A program made the translations under genes and the position numbers. Below the pieces are notes generated by a model. That model was not told where the DNA came from. It did no database searches and was given only the letters and a program-made list of their open reading frames with translations. This document shows, one piece after another, positions 17,557 through 26,579 of a stretch of 64,000 nucleotides of DNA; position 1 is the stretch's first letter; every line of letters begins with the position of its first letter. Origin of the DNA: Acidocella aromatica (GTDB lineage: Bacteria; Pseudomonadota; Alphaproteobacteria; Acetobacterales; Acetobacteraceae); assembly GCF_014201825.1 (NCBI RefSeq), contig NZ_JACHFJ010000002.1, forward strand, positions 310,001 to 374,000, in the 5' to 3' direction.

Positions 17557-18711
17557 ATGGGTGTACCGTTGAACCAGGCGCTCCGTGTGGGCGCCTATGT
17601 CCTCAAGCAGCATCTCTCGGGCAATAAGCGTTACCCGCTGGTGCTGATGCTGGAGCCGCTGTTCCGCTGCAACCTAGCCTGCCAGGGCTGCGGCAAGATC
17701 GACTATCCCAATGAGATCCTGAACCAGCGCATCTCGGTCGAGGACGCGATCAAGGCCGCTGAGGAATGCCCGGCGCCGATCATCGCCATCGCCGGTGGCG
17801 AGCCGCTGCTGCACAAGGAGATGCCGCAGATCGTGGACGCCTATCTGAAGATGGGCAAGTTCGTGATTCTGTGCACCAACGCGCTGCTACTGGAAAAGAA
17901 GATCGACCAGTACAAGCCGCACAAGAATTTCTGCTGGGACATCCACCTGGACGGCGACAAGGAGATGCACGACCGCGCCGTGGACCAGGAAGGCGTGTAT
18001 GAGCGCGCCGTGGCCGCCATCAAGCTCTCCAAGTCCAAGGGCTTCCGCACCAGCATCAACTGCACGCTGTTCGACGGCGCCGACCCGGACCGCGTGGCCG
18101 CGTTCTTCGATTCGGTGGCCGATCTCGACATCGAGGGCGTGATGACCTCTCCCGGCTACGCCTATGAGCGCGCACCGGACCAGCAGCACTTCCTCAACCG
18201 CACCCGCACCAAGGAGCTGTTCCGCGCCATCTTCCACCGCGGCAAGGAGAGCGCGAAGCGCGGCAAGAAGTGGAAGTTCACGCAGAGCCCGCTGTTCCTG
18301 GACTTCCTGGCCGGTAACCAGACCTATGCCTGCACGCCCTGGGGCAACCCCACGCGCAACGTGTTCGGCTGGCAGCGCCCTTGCTACCTGCTCGGCGAAG
18401 GTTACGCCAAGAGCTTCAAGGAGCTGATGGAGACCACCGACTGGGATAAGTACGGTGTCGGCAATTATGAAAAATGCGCCGACTGCATGGTGCATTCGGG
18501 TTTCGAGGCCACCGCCGTGATGGATTCGGTGAAGCATCCCTGGAAGATCGCCCAGGTGGCGCTCCGCGGGATTAAGACCGAGGGCGCCATGGCCAAGGAC
18601 ATCCCGCTGGATAAAGCCCGCAAGGCGGATTTCAACGTGTTCTCCCGCCATGTCGAGACCAAGATGGCTGAGATCCAGGCGAAGAAAAACGCAGCCCTGC
18701 CGGCTGAGTAA
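17557..18711 (+). CDS. hpnH: Adenosyl-hopene transferase HpnH (radical SAM)
   Basis: 384 residues. It joins the adenosyl group of S-adenosylmethionine to diploptene, the first step of C35 hopanoid side-chain building. The radical SAM cysteines are C38, C42 and C45 in LFRCNLACQGCGK; AIAGGEPLLHKE is the SAM-contact GGE motif. C-terminal cysteines in YEKCADCMVHSG and the ACTPWGNP segment are characteristic of the HpnH group. It follows ispH after 24 bases and ends at a strong terminator, with hpnG, encoding the next enzyme, converging from the other side. Confidence 0.95.
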   Translation: MGVPLNQALRVGAYVLKQHLSGNKRYPLVLMLEPLFRCNLACQGCGKIDYPNEILNQRISVEDAIKAAEECPAPIIAIAGGEPLLHKEMPQIVDAYLKMGKFVILCTNALLLEKKIDQYKPHKNFCWDIHLDGDKEMHDRAVDQEGVYERAVAAIKLSKSKGFRTSINCTLFDGADPDRVAAFFDSVADLDIEGVMTSPGYAYERAPDQQHFLNRTRTKELFRAIFHRGKESAKRGKKWKFTQSPLFLDFLAGNQTYACTPWGNPTRNVFGWQRPCYLLGEGYAKSFKELMETTDWDKYGVGNYEKCADCMVHSGFEATAVMDSVKHPWKIAQVALRGIKTEGAMAKDIPLDKARKADFNVFSRHVETKMAEIQAKKNAALPAE

Positions 18712-18713
18712 TG

Positions 18714-18740
18714 AAAAAGGGGGCTAACGCCCCCTTTTTT
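18714..18740 (+). terminator. Terminator after hpnH
   Basis: GGGGGC, loop TAAC, GCCCCC, then six T on the plus strand; an A-run before the stem could serve the minus strand as well. Confidence 0.9.
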
Positions 18741-18742
18741 GC

Positions 18743-18796
18743 GGAAATTTTTGGTGCAGTTTTTTCAAAAAGCTATCAAAGAAACTTTTAGACCTT
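18743..18796. repeat. A/T-rich dispersed intergenic element, copy A
   Basis: Contains ATTTTTGGTGCAG, TTTTTTCAAAAAG and GAAACTTTTAGA between the convergent genes hpnH and hpnG. Similar TTTTTGG and AAACTTTTA pieces recur at 43370-43457 and 59563-59580, always at gene ends. Confidence 0.5.
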
Positions 18797-19447
18797 TTAA
18801 AACGTGCGGGGCGGCAGCGTCTTTACCCGGGCGATCAGGGCCGCGCGGGCGGCCTTGGCATCGCGCCCCAAGGCAATCAGCCCCGGAACCTGTTTGGGCT
18901 GCTTCAGTACGGACAGCAGCACCTTAACCAGATCCACGCTGCCATTATCCTTCAGCGCCACCATGGCGGCGGGCGGCAGGTCCAGCTCGGCCGGGTCGGT
19001 TACTGCACGCAGTACCGCAAAGGGCAACCCCTTCTCGGCCGCGACTCGACCGACAGCGCCCGATTCGAGGTCGATGGCCGCCGGATGGCTGCGGCGGTAC
19101 AGCAACGCCTTGTCATGCGCCGTGGCGGCGATCTTCTGCCCCGCCAGTATGGACGTGCCGGTGGAGCCGCCCAGGAACTCCATGAGCGCAAAATCGCAGA
19201 TATAGGTCCTGGTACCCTCGATGACCGCTGGAGGAACAAGGATACTGCCCGGGCTGAGGCCTGGCTTCAGCCCACCAGCCAGCCCAAAGCTTACAAGCCC
19301 CTGGGCCCCTTCCCTCGCCAGCGCCTGCGCCGCGCGCTCGGCACCCAAAGGCGTACCGCCGCCAGCCTGGACCATGAAGCCCGCCTCGCGCAGCCAGCGC
19401 GCCTCTGCGGTCAGACCCGTGATAATGCCGATTTTGCCCCGCTCCAT
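18797..19447 (-). CDS. hpnG: Adenosylhopane nucleosidase HpnG
   Basis: 216 residues of the purine nucleoside phosphorylase/MTA nucleosidase superfamily. It removes adenine from adenosylhopane to give (phospho)ribosylhopane, the step after HpnH. Visible are the N-terminal IGIITGLTAEARWLREAG, VSFGLAGGLKPGLSPGSILVP, and the AAIDLESGAVGRVAAEKGLPF block with the conserved substrate-binding Glu. It is transcribed toward hpnH, with an A/T-rich element between them, and starts just upstream of the tRNA-Lys gene. Confidence 0.9.
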   Translation of the reverse strand: MERGKIGIITGLTAEARWLREAGFMVQAGGGTPLGAERAAQALAREGAQGLVSFGLAGGLKPGLSPGSILVPPAVIEGTRTYICDFALMEFLGGSTGTSILAGQKIAATAHDKALLYRRSHPAAIDLESGAVGRVAAEKGLPFAVLRAVTDPAELDLPPAAMVALKDNGSVDLVKVLLSVLKQPKQVPGLIALGRDAKAARAALIARVKTLPPRTF

Positions 19448-19513
19448 GCCATAGACATAGCACTTTCCGCAGGCTGTGCGAACATAGGGAAAATCACGGT
19501 GAGGTTGAAAGCT

Positions 19514-19588
19514 TGGTGAGCCCGGTGGGGGTCGAACCCACGGCCGTCCGATTAAAAGTCGGATGCTCTACCACTGAGCTACAGGCTC
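19514..19588 (-). tRNA. tRNA-Lys (anticodon TTT)
   Basis: On the minus strand the gene folds into a full cloverleaf. The acceptor stem is GAGCCTG pairing CGGGCTC, the anticodon loop is CTTTTAA within stem ATCCGA...TCGGAC, the T-loop is GTTCGACCC, and CCA is encoded at 19514-19516. The length of 75 bases including CCA is normal. Confidence 0.97.
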
Positions 19589-19601
19589 GGAAGCGTTTAA
19601 A

Positions 19602-19624
19602 AAGGGTGCCGCGAGGACACCCTT
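19602..19624 (-). terminator. Terminator of the peptidyl-prolyl isomerase gene
   Basis: On the minus strand AAGGGTG, a 9-base loop, CACCCTT and then further T, located between the isomerase stop and the tRNA-Lys gene. Confidence 0.65.
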
Positions 19625-19674
19625 GTGGTGGGGGCAAGAACCATTTTTCTCCCCCCAAAGTCAAGCCTAGCGGA

Positions 19675-20226
19675 TTAAACAACCACCATCTTGATGATGG
19701 AATCCGGATCCTGGACCTGGCCGTTCGAGCCGGTGCCCTTCTTAATCTGCTGCACGGCGTCGATCCCGGCGGTCACCTGGCCGACGATGGTGTACTGGCC
19801 ATCGAGGAAGGTGGACGGGGCGAAGCAGATGAAGAACTGCGAGTTGGCCGAGTCGGGGTCCGATGTACGGGCCATGCCCACCGTGCCGGTGAGGAAGCTG
19901 GCATCCTGCGTGAACTCGGCGGGCAGGTTGGGGAGCTTGGAGCCGCCCATGCCGGTGTTGGTCGGGTCGCCGGTCTGCGCCATGAAGCCTGCGATGACGC
20001 GGAAGAACTTGCAGCCATCGTAGAAGCCCTGACCCGCGAGAGTACGCAGGCGCTCGGAGGCCTGGGGAGCCAGATCCGGGCGGAGCTGAATCGTGACGTC
20101 GCCGTATTTCAGCGTCATCTTCAGCGTGTTGGAGACGGGGGTGTCGGCTTGCGCTTCGCTCATGGAAACTCCGGTTGAAAGAGGAATTGCGGCTGCGGCG
20201 GTGAGAAGTGTGCGGCGCTGGATCAT
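19675..20226 (-). CDS. Cyclophilin-type peptidyl-prolyl cis-trans isomerase, probably exported
   Basis: 183 residues. The cyclophilin core is plain: YDGCKFFRVIAGFMAQTGD, NSQFFICFAPSTFLDGQYT and VGQVTAGID, including the FFRVI and QTGDPT active-site strands. The core begins around residue 30; the first 28 residues read as a signal peptide with a twin Arg followed by a hydrophobic stretch (QRRTLLTAAAAIPLSTGV), so a periplasmic protein is likely. If translation starts at the internal ATG (MSEAQADTP) the product would be cytoplasmic. The longer start overlaps the coaD stop as ATGA, which favours it. Confidence 0.88.
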   Translation of the reverse strand: MIQRRTLLTAAAAIPLSTGVSMSEAQADTPVSNTLKMTLKYGDVTIQLRPDLAPQASERLRTLAGQGFYDGCKFFRVIAGFMAQTGDPTNTGMGGSKLPNLPAEFTQDASFLTGTVGMARTSDPDSANSQFFICFAPSTFLDGQYTIVGQVTAGIDAVQQIKKGTGSNGQVQDPDSIIKMVVV

Positions 20227-20729
20227 GCTTCACCTTTCAGTTTCGCCATGGTTTTCTGGGCTGTCAGCTTCGGCACGAAGCTGGAGATATCCCCCCCGAA
20301 GGCGGCGACATCCTTCACGAACCGGGAGGAAATGAACTGGTGCGTTTCGCTCGCCATCAGGAATACGGTCTCGATACTGGAATCGAGCCGGTAATTCATC
20401 CCAGTCATTTGGAATTCATAGTCGAAATCGGTAACGACGCGCAGGCCTCGCACGATCATCTGCGCCCCCACCTCACGCGCGAAGGCGATCAGCAGCGTCG
20501 AGAACGGGCGGACTGCAAGCTCGATGCCAGCGCGCTCGGCGATGGGCCGCACCTCGGCTTCGACCAGCGCGACGCGCTCCTCCAGGCTGAAGAGCGGCCC
20601 TTTGCCAACATTCACCGCGACGCCGATCACCAGCTTATCCACCAGCTTGGCGGCGCGGCTGATGATGTCGACATGCCCGTTGGTAATCGGGTCGAACGTG
20701 CCGGGATAAAGCGCGATACGCTCAGCCAT
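20223..20729 (-). CDS. coaD: Phosphopantetheine adenylyltransferase
   Basis: 168 residues; transfers AMP to 4'-phosphopantetheine in coenzyme A synthesis. The nucleotidyltransferase motif [12 protein letters not shown] is at the N-terminus and the second signature appears as [17 protein letters not shown]. The ATG at 20729 is chosen because GGAGG lies 6 bases before it, whereas the GTG at 20735 abuts that site. The start lies inside the end of gyrA and the stop overlaps the next gene, so gyrA, coaD and the isomerase are translationally linked. Confidence 0.95.
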   Translation of the reverse strand: MAERIALYPGTFDPITNGHVDIISRAAKLVDKLVIGVAVNVGKGPLFSLEERVALVEAEVRPIAERAGIELAVRPFSTLLIAFAREVGAQMIVRGLRVVTDFDYEFQMTGMNYRLDSSIETVFLMASETHQFISSRFVKDVAAFGGDISSFVPKLTAQKTMAKLKGEA

Positions 20730-23445
20730 CTTCACCCTCCTGCTCCTGTTCCAACACCGGGAACACGCTGGTCACGCGCTCGTCCTCATCCAGGCGGAAC
20801 AGGGTCACTCCCATTGAGGCGCGGCCCGTGATGCGCACTTGGTCCACCGGCACGCGGATCAACCGCCCGCCATCGGTGACGAGCATGATGTCGTCACCCT
20901 GACGCACCGCGAAGCTGGCCGCCACGGCGGTGCCGTTGCGCTTGGCGTTGAGCGTGATGTTGGCGATGCCCTGTCCGCCTCGCCCGGTGACACGGTATTC
21001 GTAAGCGGAAGAGCGCTTGCCGAAGCCCGAATCGGTGACGGTAAGCAGAATTTCCTCCGCCTCGGCCAACTCCTTGATCCGCTCATCGGAGAGGGCGACA
21101 TCGGCCACGCTCTCCTCGGCCTCGGTCGAGGCTTCGCCCTCCTCGCCCGTGGTGGCGTTGCGCTGCTTCATGAACGCGGCACGCTCCTCCACGCTGGCTT
21201 CGACATGGCGCAACACTGAGAGGCTCATCACCTCATCCCCCGCACCAAGCCTGATGCCGCGAACGCCGGTGGAGTCGCGGCCCGAGAACACCCGTAAATT
21301 ATCGTCGGTGATCTGGAAGCGGATGCAGCGGCCAAGCTTGGTGGCCAGGAACACGTCGTCGCCGTCGCGGCAGGTGGCGACGCCGACCAGATGGTCTCCC
21401 TCGTCCAGCTTCATGGCGATCAGCCCCGAGGCGCGGACGTTCTTGAAATCCGCCAGCCGGTTACGGCGTACATTGCCGCTGGAGGTGGCGAAGACGAGGT
21501 GCAGATTCTCCCATAGGGTTTCATCCTGCGGCAGCGGCAGCACGGTGGTGATCTGGTCGCCGCCCAGCTCGGGCAGCAGATTGACAAGCGCCCTGCCCTT
21601 GCCCGTGGCGCCGCCTTCCGGCAGGCGCCAGACCTTCTCGCGGAAGACCTTGCCTCCCGAGGAGAAGAACAGCACGAATTGGTGGGTATGGGCGTTGAAG
21701 CTGCGCGTGACGATATCATCGCCACGCGTGCCCGCGGCGGAGCGCCCGCGCCCGCCGCGATTCTGGGCGCGGAAGACATCGAGCGGCGTGCGCTTGATGA
21801 AGCCGTCACGCGTCAGGGTGATGACCATCTGGCCCGGCTCGATCAGGCTCTCGTCGTCGAGATCGGCGTCCACATCCTCGATGGAGGATTTACGCGGAGA
21901 CGAAATCTTCTCACGTGCGGCCAGAATCTCATCGCGCATCACTTCCAGGCGGCGGATGCGCGAGACAATAATGGCGAGATATTCCTTGATCTTCTCGGCA
22001 ACTTCCGAAAGCTCCGACTGGATCTTGTCACGCTCCAGCCCCGTGAGGCGGGCAAGGCGCAGTTCCAGAATACCGCGCGCCTGCGCATCCGTAAGGTGGA
22101 TGGTGTTGTGCTCGGAAACAGAATTGCCAACATCGTCGATCAGCGCCAGCAGCGACAACACGTTTTCCGCCGGCCACTCGCGCGCCATAAGCGCGGCGCG
22201 GGCGGTGTTGGAATCCGGGCTGGAGCGGATGATCTTGATGACGTCGTCGATATTGGCGACGGCGATGCCAAGGCCGATCAACAGATGCGCGCGATCGCGG
22301 GCTTTGTTCAGGTCGAAGCGCGCACGGCGGAGGATCACCTCCTCGCGGAACTCGATGAACAGGCCGAGCAACTCCTTCAGCCCCATCTGCCGGGGTTTGC
22401 CCTTGTCCAGCGCCAGCATGTTGATGCCGAAGCTGCTTTGCAGATTGGTCATACGATAGAGCTGGTTCAGCACCACCTCGCCGGTGGCGTCGCGCTTCAG
22501 CTCGATGACGATCCGCATGCCCTCGCGGTCGGACTCATCGCGCAGGTCGGCGATGCCCTCGATCTCCTTGGCGCGCACCAGCTCGGCGATGCGCTCCAGC
22601 AGCGTGGATTTATTGACCTGATACGGGATTTCCGTGACCACGATCGCATCGCGGTCCTTGCGGATTTCCTCGATGGTGGCGCGGGCGCGCAGGATGATGG
22701 AACCGCGCCCAGTCTCGAAGGCGGAACGGATGCCGGAGCGGCCGAGAATGATACCCGAGGTCGGGAAATCCGGGCCGGGGACGATCTTCATCAGCTCTTC
22801 CAGCGAGATGTCCGGTTCGGCGATCATCGCCAGAACGGCGTCCAGGATTTCCGTCGGGTTATGCGGCGGGATGTTGGTCGCCATGCCCACGGCGATGCCG
22901 TTGGAGCCGTTGATCAGCAGGTTCGGGAAGGCTGCCGGGAGAACGCGCGGCTCCTGCTCGCTTTCATCGTAGTTCGGCTGGAAATCGACGGTGTCCTTGT
23001 CGATGTCGGCGAGCAGCAGCATGGCCGAGGGGGCCAGCCGCATCTCGGTATAACGCATGGCGGCGGGCATATCGCCATCGATGGAGCCGAAATTGCCCTG
23101 GCCGTCGATAAGCGGCAGGCGCATCGAGAAGTCCTGCGCCATACGCACGGCGGCAAGGTAGATCGCGCTGTCGCCATGCGGATGGTAGGCACCCATCACG
23201 TCACCGGTCATGCGCGCGGATTTGCGGTAAGGCTTGTCCGGCGTGTTGCCCGCCTCGTTCATGGCGTACAGAATGCGGCGGTGCACAGGCTTCAGCCCGT
23301 CCCGCGCATCCGGCAGAGCGCGGCTGACGATGACGGACATGGCGTAATCCAGATAGGATTTACGCATCTCATGCTCGATGGAAACAGGCTCCTGGCCACG
23401 CGGCAGCAGCGGCTCCGCGCCGGGGTCTTCAGTAATATCGGTCAT
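20722..23445 (-). CDS. gyrA: DNA gyrase subunit A
   Basis: 907 residues. ATP-driven supercoiling with GyrB; subunit A cuts and rejoins DNA. The catalytic tyrosine is Y132 in [10 protein letters not shown], and the C-terminal domain carries beta-pinwheel repeats such as [15 protein letters not shown] (the GyrA-box region) and [10 protein letters not shown]. An acidic stretch rich in Glu lies within the C-terminal domain around [18 protein letters not shown], a feature of alphaproteobacterial GyrA. In the quinolone region [13 protein letters not shown] keeps the Ser corresponding to E. coli Ser83 (S93 here) but has Leu (L97) where E. coli has Asp87. Confidence 0.97.
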   Translation of the reverse strand: MTDITEDPGAEPLLPRGQEPVSIEHEMRKSYLDYAMSVIVSRALPDARDGLKPVHRRILYAMNEAGNTPDKPYRKSARMTGDVMGAYHPHGDSAIYLAAVRMAQDFSMRLPLIDGQGNFGSIDGDMPAAMRYTEMRLAPSAMLLLADIDKDTVDFQPNYDESEQEPRVLPAAFPNLLINGSNGIAVGMATNIPPHNPTEILDAVLAMIAEPDISLEELMKIVPGPDFPTSGIILGRSGIRSAFETGRGSIILRARATIEEIRKDRDAIVVTEIPYQVNKSTLLERIAELVRAKEIEGIADLRDESDREGMRIVIELKRDATGEVVLNQLYRMTNLQSSFGINMLALDKGKPRQMGLKELLGLFIEFREEVILRRARFDLNKARDRAHLLIGLGIAVANIDDVIKIIRSSPDSNTARAALMAREWPAENVLSLLALIDDVGNSVSEHNTIHLTDAQARGILELRLARLTGLERDKIQSELSEVAEKIKEYLAIIVSRIRRLEVMRDEILAAREKISSPRKSSIEDVDADLDDESLIEPGQMVITLTRDGFIKRTPLDVFRAQNRGGRGRSAAGTRGDDIVTRSFNAHTHQFVLFFSSGGKVFREKVWRLPEGGATGKGRALVNLLPELGGDQITTVLPLPQDETLWENLHLVFATSSGNVRRNRLADFKNVRASGLIAMKLDEGDHLVGVATCRDGDDVFLATKLGRCIRFQITDDNLRVFSGRDSTGVRGIRLGAGDEVMSLSVLRHVEASVEERAAFMKQRNATTGEEGEASTEAEESVADVALSDERIKELAEAEEILLTVTDSGFGKRSSAYEYRVTGRGGQGIANITLNAKRNGTAVAASFAVRQGDDIMLVTDGGRLIRVPVDQVRITGRASMGVTLFRLDEDERVTSVFPVLEQEQEGEDG

Positions 23446-23548
23446 GTCAGATCAGAGACTCGCCCAACGCTGGACATCGGCCAGCGCGGCGCCTTGCAAG
23501 GCGTTGAAAATATGGGAAAAAATATCCTGCATTCTCGCCCATTTGTAG

Positions 23549-23585
23549 CATGGCGCGGGCGGTTTTACAAATCGCCCGCGCCATG
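23549..23585. repeat. Long perfect hairpin between gmk and gyrA
   Basis: Thirteen-base arms CATGGCGCGGGCG and CGCCCGCGCCATG around an 11-base loop, in the 144-base gap between gmk and gyrA. No T-run follows on the minus strand, so it is not a standard terminator, though it could still end the gmk transcript or protect its 3' end. Confidence 0.6.
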
Positions 23586-23589
23586 ACCT

Positions 23590-24171
23590 TTAGAGCTGCC
23601 GCTTAGTCTCCAGCCGGCAGGCGCGCAGGATGGCGCGCAGATCGGCCAGGGCCACGTCGAGGTCATGGTTCTCCACGATATAGTCGAACTCCCCGGCATG
23701 AGAGATTTCAGCCTCGGCGTGTTCCATGCGGGCTTCCACCTGCTCGGGCGTGTCGCCGCGCTTGGTCAGGCGGTGGCGCAGCACCTCCAGCGAGGGCGGC
23801 TTGATGAACACGCCCACCACATCCCCGCCCATGGAGGCGCGAAGCTGGCGGAAGCCCTGCCAGTCGATGTCGAACATCACGTCCTGCCCCATGGTCAACG
23901 CCCCTTCCACCGGGGCCCGGGGCGTGCCGTAGGAGCGGCCGAACACGCGGGCATATTCCAGAAGTTCGTTCGCCTCCACCATTTCATCGAACCGCTCCTG
24001 GGTGATGAAATGGTAGTGCTTACCTTCCTTCTCGCCGAGGCGGCGCGCGCGGGTGGTCACGCTCACCGAGAGGTTCAGCTCATCGTCCTGCTCCAGCAGC
24101 AGGCGCGAAAGGGTGGTCTTGCCCGCCCCCGAGGGCGCGGCCAGCACCAAACAGAGGCCGCGCCTACTCAA
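23590..24171 (-). CDS. gmk: Guanylate kinase
   Basis: 193 residues; phosphorylates GMP to GDP. The P-loop is APSGAGKTT near the N-terminus; SVTTRARRLGEKEGKHYHFI is the GMP-binding segment, and the LID region is around RLTKRGDTPEQ. Its start overlaps the end of yicC by 8 bases, so the two are co-translated, an order also seen in other proteobacteria. A long hairpin follows before gyrA. Confidence 0.96.
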   Translation of the reverse strand: MSRRGLCLVLAAPSGAGKTTLSRLLLEQDDELNLSVSVTTRARRLGEKEGKHYHFITQERFDEMVEANELLEYARVFGRSYGTPRAPVEGALTMGQDVMFDIDWQGFRQLRASMGGDVVGVFIKPPSLEVLRHRLTKRGDTPEQVEARMEHAEAEISHAGEFDYIVENHDLDVALADLRAILRACRLETKRQL

Positions 24172-25066
24172 TGTTCTGCACCTGCTCGCGCAGCTGCTCG
24201 ATGGCGGCTTTCAGCGCGAGGCCAATATTGGTGAGCGGCACCGAGGCCGATTTGCTGCAGAGCGTGTTCGCCTCGCGGTTGAACTCCTGCATCAGGAAGT
24301 CCAGCTTGCGGCCCACAGCCACGCCTTCCTTCAGCAAGGCGCGCGCAGCCTCGATATGCGCGGCCAAACGGTCCAGCTCCTCGCGCACGTCGGACTTGGT
24401 GGCCAGCAAGGCAATTTCCTGGGCAATGCGTTCTTCCGGCAGATTCGGCGTGCCGCCGATCAGCTCAGCCAGCTGCGTGGCCAGCTTGGCGCGGTGCAAC
24501 TCCGGCTGCTTGGCGGCTTCCAGCCCGGCAGCCTCGTGCAACAGGGCAATCTCGTGTAAATTGGCGCCGACGATCTCGGCCAGCTTGCGGCCTTCGGCAG
24601 CGCGGGACTCCGCCAGCCCCTCCAGCGCCTGGACAAAGCCGGTGCGCACCGCGTCATGCAGGGCGACGCGCTCCTCCTCGCTCTCATCCTGCGCCCCAGT
24701 GCTGCGCATCACCCCCGGCAGGCCCAGCAGCAACTCGGCCCGCGGCGGCAGTGCGCCGGGGATGTTGTCCGCCAGCTCGATCGCCAGTTCCTTGATCCGC
24801 TCCAGCGCCACCATATCCGGCACGATGGACACAGCCTGCTCGCGCTTGAGCGTGAGCGTGCCGGAAACATTACCGCGCTTCAGCCGCTTGGCTGCGAGGT
24901 CACGCAGGGGGAATTCCAGCGCCTCCAGCCCAGAAGGCAGGCGCAGCTTCACGTCCAGTCCACGCCCGTTCACGCTGCGCAGCTCCCACACCCAGGCAGT
25001 GCCGTTCAGCTCACCTTGGGCGCGGGCGAACCCCGTCATCGAGGCGATTTGCGAAAATTCAGTCAT
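24164..25066 (-). CDS. yicC: YicC-family endoribonuclease
   Basis: 300 residues, close to the family's usual 290. The N-terminal YicC domain starts SMTGFARAQGELNG and continues ELRSVNGRGLDVKLRLPSGL; the C-terminal DUF1732 part contains GRKLDFLMQEFNREANTLCSK, the most conserved block. Members are hexameric ribonucleases affecting small-RNA and RNA turnover. It precedes gmk with an 8-base overlap. Confidence 0.92.
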   Translation of the reverse strand: MTEFSQIASMTGFARAQGELNGTAWVWELRSVNGRGLDVKLRLPSGLEALEFPLRDLAAKRLKRGNVSGTLTLKREQAVSIVPDMVALERIKELAIELADNIPGALPPRAELLLGLPGVMRSTGAQDESEEERVALHDAVRTGFVQALEGLAESRAAEGRKLAEIVGANLHEIALLHEAAGLEAAKQPELHRAKLATQLAELIGGTPNLPEERIAQEIALLATKSDVREELDRLAAHIEAARALLKEGVAVGRKLDFLMQEFNREANTLCSKSASVPLTNIGLALKAAIEQLREQVQNIE

Positions 25067-25401
25067 GGGCTGGCCTCATAGCAGGAGGGGGGCGGACTGC
25101 CCATATGTCCTGGCAAGACCTTCCCGAAGGGGCCGCACCGGTTTCACCACATTACGGACTCATCTTTAGGTTGTCAGAAACTCTAACCAGACCGGACATT
25201 GGAGCGCAGGAGAGCCGCCGGAAAAACACCGTTAGTTGCAGCCGAAACGAAGAAATAAATTTCCACATTTTGTCACATTGCTGCGCTGCACGCAAAATTA
25301 TTTCCGTACCTCGCTGAATTTTAACCATTTCGGAGCCGCTTTTCACTAGGAAGCAAGTCCGTTTCCGGTTAAGTACCGGCCACAACTTTAGGGGTTGGAC
25401 T
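25067..25401. other. 335-base A/T-rich intergenic region upstream of yicC
   Basis: No convincing long gene on either strand. From about 25160 to 25370 the composition is markedly more A/T-rich than the surroundings, with runs such as AAGAAATAAATTTCC and AAAATTATTTCC. A small hairpin CCGGT-TAAGT-ACCGG is at 25365-25379. It presumably holds the yicC promoter. Confidence 0.4.
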
Positions 25402-25605
25402 ATGACCACGAAAACCTTTCACGGGTTCATGCTCTGGGCCGTGCCGCGCTTTCATCGGTCTGATGCCATTTGCCCGGAGGCACGGAACCAGGAGCGCGCC
25501 GGCGGCCTGCTCCACCAGTTCGCAACGTTGCGGCAGGAGGAGCCAGACCACGAGGCTCCCGCACCGCGCCCGGCGCTGATGCGCGAGACCGCAACCTGCC
25601 ATTAA
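25402..25605 (+). CDS. Small hypothetical protein (doubtful)
   Basis: 67 codons beginning ATGACCACGAAAACC, with AGGGG 9 bases before. The product is rich in Arg, His, Pro and Glu (PEARNQERAGGLLHQF) with no domain I recognise and no membrane segment. It stands alone between an A/T-rich region and the convergent kdsA gene. It may be a short real gene or a chance frame; the case rests only on the start context and the switch to GC-rich sequence at its beginning. Confidence 0.25.
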   Translation: MTTKTFHGFMLWAVPRFHRSDAICPEARNQERAGGLLHQFATLRQEEPDHEAPAPRPALMRETATCH

Positions 25606-25623
25606 GTCAGGCGAGGCCGGGGC

Positions 25624-26466
25624 TTATTGCCCCTTCGCCACCTTGTCGAACGCCATCAACCCGCGAACCAGCGCCTCGAAATTCTTGAGCGCGATCATAT
25701 TCGGGCCGTCAGAAGGGGCTTTGTCAGGGTCCGGATGAGTCTCGATAAACAGCCCGGCCACGCCCACCGCCACGGCGGCGCGAGCTAGCACAGGCACAAA
25801 CTCGCGCTGCCCGCCCGAGGCACCGCCAAGCCCGCCCGGCTGCTGCACGGAATGGGTGGCATCAAAAATCACCGGCGAGCCGAATCCGGCCATGATTGGC
25901 AGGGCGCGGAAATCGGAAACCAGGGTGTTGTAGCCAAAGCTGGTGCCGCGCTCGGTGGCCATCACGCGCGGATTGCCCGATTGCGTGACCTTGGCGAGCA
26001 CGTTCTTCATGTCCCACGGAGCAAGAAACTGCCCCTTCTTCACGTTAACCACCGCGCCGGTCTCGGCGGCGGCGATCAGCAGGTCCGTCTGCCGGCAAAG
26101 GAAGGCGGGGATTTGCAGCACGTCCACCACCTCGGCCACCGGGGCGCATTGCTCGCGCTCATGCACGTCGGTGAGCACCGGCAGGCCGAGGCGGCTCTTG
26201 ATGTCAGCGAAGATTTTCAGCGAGGCGTCCAGCCCCACCCCTCGCGCACCGGAAAGGCTAGTGCGGTTGGCCTTGTCGAAGGAACTCTTGAACACAAGGC
26301 CCACACCTAAGCGTGCGCATATCTCCTTCAGCGCGCTGGCGCATTCGAAGGCGTGGGCCGCGCTCTCGATCTGGCAAGGCCCGGCAATCAACGAGATCGG
26401 CAGATCGTTTCCGAAATCAACGCCGCCAACGGAGACTATAGCAGCAGGGGCGACGGGAGCGGTCAT
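25624..26466 (-). CDS. kdsA: 3-deoxy-8-phosphooctulonate synthase (KDO 8-P synthase)
   Basis: 280 residues from the ATG at 26466, supported by AAGGA upstream and the family's usual length. Condenses phosphoenolpyruvate with arabinose 5-phosphate for lipopolysaccharide Kdo. Seen are [66 protein letters not shown] and [13 protein letters not shown] Cys in AFLCRQT is a conserved family position, not the metal-site Cys. It lies downstream of the permease gene on the same strand, separated by that gene's terminator. Confidence 0.96.
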   Translation of the reverse strand: MTAPVAPAAIVSVGGVDFGNDLPISLIAGPCQIESAAHAFECASALKEICARLGVGLVFKSSFDKANRTSLSGARGVGLDASLKIFADIKSRLGLPVLTDVHEREQCAPVAEVVDVLQIPAFLCRQTDLLIAAAETGAVVNVKKGQFLAPWDMKNVLAKVTQSGNPRVMATERGTSFGYNTLVSDFRALPIMAGFGSPVIFDATHSVQQPGGLGGASGGQREFVPVLARAAVAVGVAGLFIETHPDPDKAPSDGPNMIALKNFEALVRGLMAFDKVAKGQ

Positions 26467-26525
26467 GGCGATTCCTTCAGCAGCGGGCATTTTGCCGTCC
26501 TATAGCTCGCAAAGACGCAGCCCGC

Positions 26526-26552
26526 AAAAAAAGCCCCGGATCACTCCGGGGC
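26526..26552 (-). terminator. Terminator of the APC permease gene
   Basis: On the minus strand GCCCCGGA, loop GTGA, TCCGGGGC, followed by a run of seven T. It isolates kdsA from the upstream permease. Confidence 0.9.
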
Positions 26553-26579
26553 CCTCCAGTTGCCGCAAGGTGCGGGAGC

